From the NCBI GenBank assembly GCA_037178975.1, contig JASJZH010000003.1:5704001-5768000 (forward strand): a DNA stretch of 64,000 nt, read 5' to 3'. The stretch comes from Oscheius tipulae. Taxonomy: Eukaryota > Nematoda > Chromadorea > Rhabditida > Rhabditidae. Shown piece after piece: positions 54,999-64,000 of the stretch. A program made the position numbers and the translations under genes. Every line of letters starts with the position of its first letter. The stretch's first letter is position 1. Under the pieces are notes generated by a model. That model did no database searches and was not told the DNA's origin. It saw only the letters and a program-made list of their open reading frames with translations.

Positions 54999-57900
54999 AC
55001 TCTTTTTTATTTTTTTGTATCCCGAACCTACCTTGTGCAAACAGTGAGGAGGGCGACGAGGGAGACCAAGAGTAGAAGGCGCGGGGGCTGCGCCATTCGC
55101 CCGCACTCTGAAACTCACAAAAAATTGTTCAGAATACGAAAAGTACGAGAGGGATTGTTGACAAGTGACCAGCTCAAAGAGAGAACCCGATGTTTGTTTT
55201 TCAGATCAGCATCAATGCATGCACAATTAGACTGAAAAACTTAGCTTGGTTGTGATTAAATCTGACATCATTAGGTAAAAAGAGATTTATGAAACTTATG
55301 AAAAAGGCGAGCACGTAGGAACTCCTTGTTAGTTTTAATTGTCACTACCACGTGGGAGCTTCACAATTAAACTACGCAAGAGAGAGAGAGAGAGAAGAAT
55401 GAGAGCCACTTGGACTGCTAGAGAGAAGATGGAAGTGGCTTCGATTTGTCAGATGAATTGGGCTCTTCACTTCCTAAAGGAAGTAGTACAACCATCAAGC
55501 AATTGGGGTCTATAAGAGATACGAGCTTGTCAAATAGGAAATGCCCCTCATAGAACCATTCTAACAGAGGACCTGCCCCTTACTTTTTGAACCTGAGATG
55601 AATTTTTTGAGCTTTGGTATGCTTTTCAATCATCTGATCAGGACAAACAGAGTCAGAGAGCTTAGGTATCTTTAGATGTCATCTTTACATCTAAAAAGTA
55701 AGAGAAACAGCAGTAAGAGGTGATTTGTCTAGGGATACTACGGTATGAAATATGAGTAGAAGGACTGATCTATCGAGAACAGGGGTTCGAGCACAACCTT
55801 TTTGTAATTACACAACTTTACACCTGGTGAATTCAAGAGTTGTTTCAAGAGAGCGGAATGGAAATCTGCCAATGAGCGGGGACTTGTTTATTTTGAAGCG
55901 GTGAGCGGAGGAGCTGAAGCTGTTTTGTACAGAGCACAGGCGTCAAAAGGAGCTCATTTGAACCGGGGAAAGAGGAAGAGAAGATGCAAGAGAGGACACT
56001 GCCATTGTGACTAGACTGATTCTACATCTGGTCCTGGTTGGTCGCTTAGAGAAGAACGTGGTGTGAGAATGAAGACGCGGAGCAACAAGATTGTTTTGTA
56101 GGCAGAGAGAAAAAGGCCTGAGAACTACAGGTATGAGGGAATGTAGTAGGTGAAAACAAAAAGTCCGTGGGAGGAGAGATGACCTCGTCCTAAGATATTC
56201 CTGACCCTGCGCCTCCCTCGCAGTCAGAAAGTTTTTTATTGGATCAGTACATGCCTGAAATAGCCAAAGGGAAGTTAGAGGGGTGACGTCTTTCGAACAT
56301 CTTTGACAGGCGGAGACTCGATCAACTTTGGAAGTTTAGAGTTTACTCTGGAGGGAGTTAGATTTATGTCGATATATCTCTCATACACTGAGCATCTGAT
56401 GACTGGAGCTGATACTCATCTCATCTATGAACAACCTAGAGATTCAGTATGAGAATCCAGAAGGAGAAATTTTTCAGTTTTCGATGAAGAATAAGGTTAT
56501 GTTCTCGAAAATTCCGATATATTGTAAGAGACACAAGAGCATATGGATTGGTCACAACGGAAGTATAGACTGTCAACACTGAGGCTGTGAGCAATGAAAT
56601 GAGTCAAGTGGCTCTAACGGCAGATGAAGAAGGACGAGATGTCAGTTAGAATGAAGTAAGCAAAGTGTTTTTCCGGTCTCAAGGTCAGAAGAGGGGAAAG
56701 GAAGACTTCTTTGTGCAGCATGTCGTGCTGGTGATGTAGCACACAACAACTTATGAATTCCGAAAGAAGGCTGCATCATTGGAGACAGGCGTCATTTTGA
56801 TTCCCAGACCCATTGAGGCCAGTCTCTTTTTCTCAATTAACTCGACCGAATAGTCTGATATGACGTGAATTCGTGGTGTCGGGGCCTCTAACCAGATAGA
56901 GACCATGCAAAGTAGATGTTCCTAGCAGAGAAGAGGGATCAGAGAGAACAAAAACTGAGAACAAAGATGGTGCGGAAATGACGGCGGAACTTCTGCACTA
57001 ACGTCCATTTCCTGGACATGTGCTGAGACCATTTTTGGTAAATTGGATGAGACCGAATGGGATCAAGAGCAGGAAACGGGTGGGCGCCGGGTTTATAAGA
57101 CCGATTCTGTTGGAAAGGTCAGGGACTTGGAACTAAAAAAGGAATTCTGTAATGGGTAACAAGGTGCGTAGTAATTGTGTTACTTCTTTGGTCAAGTTGT
57201 TACGTCCAAGACCAGTATCTCCACTATTTATAGTTCTGAGAGTCTGTTTCTCTCTCGTCCCAAAAAAAAAAAACTCAAATCGCCGATTGACTTTTATAAT
57301 GGTCTGCACACTTGAAAAAATCATTTTTTCAGATCTGCCAGGTTGCGAGGCAGAAAATGATGCAATAAGTTTTGAATAGACTACTTGGAGCAAGTACTGT
57401 ATAGAAGGAACTCATACTAGCGTAACAATAAGATTCGAGGATCTGGTGGCGAGAAATCTAATCAGAAAAAGACTGGTCAGCGAGCGCGTAAACCTCGAAG
57501 CCGTATAGTCGTGGTTTAATCCGCCTAATCTGGTCACTAATTGGCTCGACCCGCCGTTGGAGGCTTCTCTTCAGGGGGTCTCTAATGTTTGAACCTGGGA
57601 TTTGTAAGTCTAATTGGAAGTCGTCATTCGGGTGAAAGAGCAACTCGGACAAGTGTTCCCAAAATGGAAAGTCGCGAAGAATTTATAGAGGAGACGACGT
57701 ATAAACATGGAAGAGATTAATTGAGTGGGTCCCCTCGCTATAAACTGTCGGAAAATCAACATTGACTACCGTAATTTCGAGGCTATTTCCGTCTTCTGGC
57801 CTGTATGAGGAGGAGGAATTTCCAGGTGGTTCTGAGACCGCGGTGGCCTCATTCGAAATGCCGTTTTCTCACATGCCGCAATGTGGGAAAACATCATCGA

Positions 57901-59317
57901 AGCACAGAAACTTGGAACTTGGTCTTAGGAGAGAGGTCAGATTAGAGATCTCAGGGCAAGGGTAGTTATTTGACAGGTTGCAACATGAACAACATTTCTA
58001 ATTTGGGATCAGCAGCTGGAAATAACTTGCCACAACATGTTATAATTTATTGTTTCTAATCCTCGAATAGCTTAACAACACAGAACCATAGAGATTGTTT
58101 GATTCTTTTATAATGCACATTTCCAACTAGCTACAGAAAACAAGTGAATACTGTACTACGCGCCTAATTAGAATGTTTTGAATACTGTTCCTAACAATTG
58201 CATTGGAATTAACTACAGGAACTAATTACTAGGAACTATCTATTAGACTCTGGGACTACTAGGGAGTATAAAACGCCGATTGGTTTAATCAGTAGGAATG
58301 AAAAGGTCTGAAGTGTCTTTGTCCCTCGGCCCACACTGAGGACCATCGAAGCTGAGAGCAAAGGGGGAAATGGTCGGAATAGGCTAACACTTTGAACTTT
58401 GAAGTTGCTTTTTTCAAATATCTTTTTGACCTTGAAGAGTCTCTCGAGACCGTTGGAACAATGGTCAGAAGTTGAAGGAAAAGGGGAAGAGTCTGCTGAT
58501 CACTCCTACTCAATGCGGCTGAATGCCTCTCGTACAAATAGCGGGTAATTATCATATCCTTTGAATCTGGTAAACTGAGCATGCCTGACCATTTCGAAAG
58601 TTGACATCACATTACCGTAGGTCCGGAAGAGGGAAAGGAGATGAAAAGTGCAAAAAGGTGAAATGTAATGGGGCGGAACAGGTAGGAAGAAGATGAATTC
58701 TTCATCAGAATTGGGAACAAAAGGTTGCAAATGACGAATGAGATGATGGTCTAGAGGGTCACGTGGCTCTGACTTCAAGAAGCTCTTTGAAGAATGTTTG
58801 TTTGGTCTCTCATCTTCGAGAATCCCCCTACGCTCTCTCCCACCGTGCTTTTGGAAGGAGAGTAGAGAGTGAGAGTGAGAGTCGTGACAAAAGTCACATA
58901 CGAGGCTCGCTACGATATGGACGAGACGGATCTGACGCCTTCCGGAACCGCGAACGGAAGACGACGACCATCACGCGAGCTTTTGGAATAGCAGTCAGCT
59001 GATGTCAGATCTGTGGAACTATGACTAGTGTTCAAAGTTTACTGTTTTTCAAAATGTTTGAAAGTCTGGCATAACCTATTGGCTATATATCGAGAGGTTA
59101 GCATTGTTGTGACTGTGCAGTCAGAATGGGGTAGCAGACCCCATCAATCTGCAGCTCAAATATCAACCGAATTACCTAGGAGAGAGTCATTTCGGCCCGA
59201 AAGGCTAACCTGATTGATGGGTCAGATTGAACTGGTCGGCAATTGTTATTACTGGTCTCCCAGACAAACAAAGGGTTCCTATCAGATCCTTCTCAGCCTC
59301 TGCCGCCAGAGAAAGGT
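54999..59317. other. Gene-free region downstream of tRNA-Gly
   Basis: Open frames are all short, and none shows a family signature or splice-consistent extension. A (GA)n simple repeat lies near 55378-55396, a poly-A run near 57254, and an imperfect inverted repeat (ATCAATC-type arms) around 59138-59220. I see no RNA gene. Confidence 0.5.
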
Positions 59318-59470
59318 GAACAGATCCGTACGATTTCAAAAGGCTGCGCCTTATCGGGCATAAAAGTTCGGGGACAAGAGCCGTGTGGTCCGAAACGGCG
59401 TGGGTTATCTCATTTCTAAGACTGAACTCCCCACCTGCACCCCTTGACCTACACTTTTTGGGAAAAGCAA
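59318..59470 (+). repeat. Interspersed repeat family B, copy 2
   Basis: This is the counterpart of 5318-5455, with the same order of blocks (CCGTACGATTTC, TCGGGCATAAAAGT, GTGTGGTCCG, GTGGGTTATC, TTGACCTACACTTTTTG). Similarity stops at both flanks, which supports dispersal rather than a shared gene. Confidence 0.5.
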
Positions 59471-60179
59471 ATTAGAATCAAGAGTGACTCCCAGGAAGAT
59501 AAGAGGCCAAAAATCGTGCTCCAATAAGTAGATATACCATGGGAAGATTGAAATATTGCCGATTCAAGTGTTTGCTCAGGACATCCTACCGCAGGACGAG
59601 CGTAGTATTAATAAGCAAAGGCTTGACGAGATCCGTTTGCGTTAGTTCTATATTTAACGAACCGGAGGGAAGAGGGTCGCGAGCGAAAAAGAACCATTAT
59701 TAGGAGGCGGATGAACAATGGGCCGTCTCGGATTAATGTTCTAATACGAGAGTATGTTTAACTCTGTTACAGAGAAGGTTTCTGGTTGGTTGTAGTTTCG
59801 ACGTTGGAGCAGTCCCGAAAGACATATTAGACGTAAGACAAAGTCAGAAACACTGCTTCTGTTAGTAAAGATGATGGAGCAAAGAGAAAGGCAGCATACA
59901 GTCAATTCACAGCGGTTTCCAGTCATAGATCTAAAGCGCGATGGTTTTCTGTGGCTGACTGTTTGTTTATTTGACCGAGGCAACGGAACAGAAGCAAACC
60001 AACTATGTTGTCCAGAAGTTTTGTTGTTCGGAAATAGTTAGTTATTGCCTAAATTGGGTGGCAAGCCAACTTTGGATGCATTCTGGTACTTGGCTTTAGT
60101 CCCAATAAAGCCACCGGAAGCCTTTTGTTACTACGAAGCGGCGCAGCCGCCAATGTAAACGAAGGCAAAGAGACGGCGA
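59471..60179. other. Spacer with no recognised gene
   Basis: Minus-strand frames at 59741-59983 and 60049-60255 are short and have no family resemblance; the second runs into repeat family A. Confidence 0.4.
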
Positions 60180-60477
60180 AGCTACTTTCTAGTGCAGAAG
60201 GGTTTCGACTTGTCGGGAATTTCGCCTTCAAAGATGTTTTGTCAAAACTAGTCAACTTTCCATGGGTACTTTGAGTTCATTTGATTGTTTGTGCTCCGCC
60301 AATGCTGCTCGTCTTCTTCTGCCAAAGATCAGGAGGTATTTATACTTTCTACCAAACCTCTACCAGACTTTTCGCTCTAACTTTCCAACTCTAAGTAGTC
60401 TCTTTTTATCGCCTAAGGGCCGAATCGGGCTTCGGTATGCAGATTAGGTATTAGAGACTGGGGTGACGTCGAGGTGA
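60180..60477 (-). repeat. Interspersed repeat family A, copy 2 (inverted)
   Basis: Read on the minus strand this matches 60815-61060 closely (about 85-90% by eye over 200 nt), through TTGGTAGAAAGTATAAATACC, TCTTTGGCAGAAGAAGACGA, ATGAACTCAAA and on to CTTCTGCACTA. Its 5' part (GCATACCGAAGCCCGATTCG) matches the copy at 18660-18990. With copy 3 it forms an inverted pair around 60478-60814. Confidence 0.72.
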
Positions 60478-60814
60478 GTAATAATTGGGGACTGGGAACT
60501 CTTCCAAAACCGTCAAACTAGAATCTTGAAAATAATCTTGGTATTTCCTTTGCTTGTCCTCATATTCAGGTACCTGCTACCTTTGCTCTCATCACCGATC
60601 GATGTCTGCATAATAGTGGCTGCTACTGCAAAAGAGGACTGACAAAACGTCTGATCACAACAATGCAAGAAGGAAACCACTGAAAGACGACATCCGAACA
60701 ATTCGAAGTGTTGACCATGGAAGCTACTGGAAGAATCTATCTCCACAAAACCTTTACGCCTGCCTCACTATCAGTTTTGGTCGGTATTGATTTTGGTGCA
60801 AAAGGTAGAAACGG

Positions 60815-61060
60815 ATAGAGAGAGACTACTTAGGGTTGGAAAGTTAGAGCGAAAAGTCTGGTAGAAGTTTGGTAGAAAGTATAAATACCTCCTGATCTTT
60901 GGCAGAAGAAGACGAGCAGCACTGGCAGAGCACAAGCGGTCATATGAACTCAAAATGCCCGTGGAAAGTAGACAAGCTTTGGCAACTCATCTTCGAAAGC
61001 GAAATTTTCAACAAGTCGAAATTCTTCTGCACTAAGAAGCCACAGTTCAACTTGGTTCTC
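60815..61060 (+). repeat. Interspersed repeat family A, copy 3
   Basis: This copy is in inverted orientation to copy 2, 337 nt away. It contains a good TATA box (TATAAATA) followed 64 nt later by an ATG opening a short frame (MPVESRQALATHLRKRNFQQ and a few more residues) that is disrupted in the other two copies. It may be one arm of a foldback element or a small expressed repeat. Confidence 0.68.
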
Positions 61061-61314
61061 GGTAACTGGAAACTGCTGTGAGTTGTCTGTGTACAGTCGG
61101 CTTCCAGCTCCCGGTCATTTTGGAAGCAGTTGAGGATTAAAGGTTTCGATAAACATCCAGAAGATTATTTAGGTTCAGGTTTATTGAGTAAATACTTTTC
61201 ACTAATACCACTATTAAAGAGACCAATAAATACATACCAAACTGCATGAAAGAGTACAGCCCATGGACACTACAACCCGCTGGATTACATAGAAACAAAT
61301 TTTAAAAGGCGGGT
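61061..61314. other. 3' flank of the bZIP gene
   Basis: The sequence is AT-rich and nothing is recognised besides the likely 3' UTR of the bZIP gene. Confidence 0.45.
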
Positions 61315-62520
61315 TTACTTGGATCCCACGACCATAAGAACCATTCTCTTGTAGTCGGCTACTTGAACCTCGAGAGCGGCAAGAGTCGTTCGGAGCTCGA
61401 TGTTTCTCTTTTCGAGGTCGGCTCGCTCGGACTTGCTGGCCTGAAACTTCTCGGCTCGCTTGGCTCTGCTCTTCTTCGAGGCCTCGTTGTTTCTGTCGCG
61501 TCGGACGCGATAGTCGGAGACTTCGACTTCGTAAGGGGCAGAGCGTACCGAAGAGGTTACTGAAAGAGACTCTTGTTAGAACAGACTAGAACAGCGAACT
61601 GACCAGTAGAAGAGGAATGGTTTCTGGGGCGGGGATTCAATTCAGGGAAGAACTCCTCCAGCACATCGTCGTCAGAGACCGAAGTGGACGCCGTCTGCTG
61701 CTCGACCACATGCACGGGAGTCTGTTCAATGGCCACAGGGGCCACAGAGACAGACTCTACGTACTGGGTATGAGCAGGCGACGGGTGGAGGTAGCTATCC
61801 AGGGCACTAATATCGCAGTTTAACAGGGAATCAAGATCGCTGAGTTCGGCAGGACATGCGTAGATGTCGTGCGAGTAGACGGGGGCATCGTGGCCTGGAA
61901 ATCATTCTTTTCAGTCTGTCATCTCCCTCATCAACACACCATTCTGTTCGTCAAGAAGACACCAATCAAACGTTGGCTGTGAGCGGTTCATCGCGAGGTT
62001 CAAATCGTGAGCCTCGCTCAAAAGACGACTCGTCTCGTCGTAGGAACGAGGAGGAGAGTCCATAGTCGCAATCGGAGAGCAGGAAGGAACTAAGATCTGT
62101 TGAAAAGCCGCAGTCTTGTTCTGTGAAATTCTGGGTGTTGTCACAATTAAATCGGCACTCCAAAGATCCAGTTGTGGTTCGTAAGTCGCAATCGAATCGG
62201 TAGAGGGCTCGGTCAGTTGATGAGGTTCTCGTCCTAGGTCGACGTTGCGGCTGAGGGGTAGGTCGAGGTTGATCCGACGGGATGGTAGACATGGTAGGGG
62301 CGGCTGAAAAATTAGAATGAATCCTGAGTTCAATGTTATAACATACCGGCTGTGATGGCTGCGGCCAAGGTAAAAAGGGTACGGCTGCCGGAGGCCGCTC
62401 CAAAAAGGGAGCGGCAAGGGACGTTTCTGTCCATGGTTGGGTGAGACTTGTTGAGTTGGCGTCTAGAGTACATTCTGGGAGTGTGAAGTCAAATGGGAAG
62501 TCTTCGAACGGGTCGAAAGG
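61315..62520 (-). CDS. bZIP transcription factor, C/EBP- or PAR-like
   Basis: Four exons read in frame on the minus strand. The last carries a basic region and leucine zipper (YRVRRDRNNEASKKSRAKRA, then LEKRNIELRTTLAALEVQV), with the NNEASKKSR core close to the NNxAxxxSR consensus of C/EBP, PAR and related factors. The upstream exons encode a Pro/Ser/acidic region (FEDFPFDFTLPECTLD, DDDVLEEFFPEL) typical of an activation domain. The product should be a nuclear DNA-binding dimer. No ATG is found in frame at the 5' end; an acceptor (CGTTAG) just upstream suggests a further 5' exon that I cannot locate, so the N terminus is incomplete. Exact bZIP subfamily is undecided. Confidence 0.8.
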
Positions 62521-64000
62521 CAAACGAGCGCACTAACGGACGCGGATGGATAACCTGAAACAGTATCCTTTAAAACTTCATTTGTCCCTGTTTTTTTGTT
62601 ACTCATGTCTATTAAATTAGTATTCTCTACCAGATGCGACCGAAATATTGATCATTCTGTGACATCCTCTTAGTCATTCATCCTTATCACTACTCCCTTT
62701 CGAACAACAGCTGACTCATCTTCCGAGCCGTTTCTTCCCTCCCTTTTCAATTCTCCGTCTCCCGATTGATTGACTGACAAATACGCTTCCTCTTATCAGA
62801 TTTTATCAGCCGAACCCGCTTGGCTGGTTTGTTTCCCAGGCCCCAAATGAAGTGAAAATGAATGGGAATGTGTACCTGTTGGAGGTTAGACTGTTTGCAG
62901 ATGCCAGTTACTTGTGGGAGCTGTCGATGCTTCGGTTTGACCAGAGGAGGACCTGCTGTGGGTCCCGCTGCTGAAAGACCAGTCGTTTAGAAAGAGGCTG
63001 TCACGAGCGGGAAGAAGAGAGAGAGAGGCTATCGATTGACCCTTGTTCTGGATTTTGTTCTAAGAGAAGATCCTCCTTTGAAAGAGGTCTTAAGAAGGGA
63101 AGAGTTGGCCTGTTTGACTGTGATAGGAGGAGGAAAGGTTGTGAAATGATGGCTTCGCATCGGTCGCGGCCTTGTCTCCGCCCCGATTGCACAACCGCGT
63201 GCAATCGGCCACACGTCACTTTTGGATGAGAGACGGAGACGCAGACTGGGAGAGGACGAGGACAAACAGACGCGTTGCCCGGCGACCAACAAAAGGTTGG
63301 GAGGATGGAGAGAACTATAAGCAGAAGGGGAGAACTGAGTCAGCTTTGCCCTCAAAAACGGAATGTTCATGGAACTGATCCAAGGATACAGCGTACCAAG
63401 ATACGGACCGTTTCAGCGAAAGATCGCCTGCTGACTAACCGCCACGAACAGGAAAAGGTGGGCGGCTGTGATCAGAGGCATACGGCAGGACGACGGCTGG
63501 AATTGTGGCGTTCATGCCATGTTTGTTTTATTACCGATAGTATAGACCACACGGATTTTTTTTCAACAAAGTAATATTTTGAAATCCAACCTATACGCGA
63601 GACACTATATCAAAGTCTAAAAGGGTTTTCTAAGGGAGCGGGAGATACTCTTCGCTTTGAAGAAAATAGTAAGACCACTAGTGCGAGGGCTAACACAACA
63701 ATTGGTTGAGTAAACCCAGTAGTCACAGGCTTTAACGCCGAAGAGAGGATGGATCCGCGAAATTCTCAAAAGTCAAAAGAAGAGGGTACAAAAGGCTACC
63801 TCAAAGGTGGAGCCGAAGACATCACAGCCTCGAGCTCACGCAACAAAGTTTTCTAACCCCTTGGATAGCAAACCAACTGCGCCTGAAGAATAGAAAACTC
63901 TGAACAGACAAACCCTTTTTGAGTTTGAGGAAATTCCTGGTCCCCAGTCAAGGGCACAGCTCCAACTTCCGAAGGTATTAGATATTTGTATCTGAAAGGA
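62521..64000. other. Upstream region of the bZIP gene to window end
   Basis: This should hold the missing 5' exon and promoter of the bZIP gene. Minus- and plus-strand frames at 63001-63574 are antisense shadows of each other and low-complexity. I see no other gene, RNA or repeat. Confidence 0.4.

Noticed and set aside
57240-57300. Poly-A run suggesting a retroposed gene or SINE tail
   Set aside because: There is no upstream body with pol III boxes or coding similarity, and no target duplication is visible.
1-64000. CRISPR arrays, bacterial operons or phage-type systems
   Set aside because: The sequence is eukaryotic with spliced genes; no regularly spaced direct repeats are present.

Overview
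This is a eukaryotic window, most likely from a nematode. The introns are tiny and very uniform (about 36-43 nt). At least fourteen start codons lie 0-22 nt after an unpaired 3' splice acceptor, the pattern left by spliced-leader trans-splicing. The protein families also fit: two secreted Thr-rich proteins with a six-cysteine-type C-terminal domain, a GT49 glycosyltransferase of the worm-expanded type, a transthyretin-like protein and an EF-hand rhomboid. Splice acceptors are looser than the strict Caenorhabditis TTTTCAG, so I do not name a genus.

Layout. 1-10488 is gene-poor: I see one orphan coiled-coil fragment (6240-6751) and a repeat. 10489-15577 is a complete 24-exon TONSL orthologue. 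15641-21354 holds two paralogous mucin-like genes flanking an F-box gene and an interspersed repeat. 21598-34780 is dense: a beta-propeller protein, a CCDC59/TAP26-type rRNA-processing protein, a large unrecognised coiled-coil gene carrying a MITE and an antisense LINE fragment in its introns, a secreted LDLa protein, a TAX1BP3-type PDZ protein, an EF-hand rhomboid protease and a small coiled-coil protein. 34879-44803 holds a GT49 glycosyltransferase with a tRNA-Ala in its first intron, mitochondrial ribosomal protein L12, an ATPSCKMT-type methyltransferase with a complete XPR1-type phosphate exporter nested in its first intron, a hAT-like MITE, a small membrane protein and a ZHP-3/RNF212-type RING protein. 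44804-46906 looks like decayed coding sequence. 46907-54495 holds a dual-specificity phosphatase, eEF1B-beta, mitochondrial aconitase, a transthyretin-like gene and an orphan secreted protein. From 54928 to the end there is a tRNA-Gly, about 6 kb with only repeats recognised, a bZIP transcription factor gene (61315-62520) and a featureless end.

Most genes are housekeeping or cell-biological (replication repair, translation, TCA cycle, mitochondrial translation, phosphate export, meiosis) and I see no evidence that they act as one pathway. The most unusual structures are the same-strand nested gene XPR1-in-ATPSCKMT, the Thr-cassette exon arrays of the mucin-like genes, the intronic tRNA, three frame-verified GC-AG introns, and several mobile elements whose ends and target duplications can be read directly.
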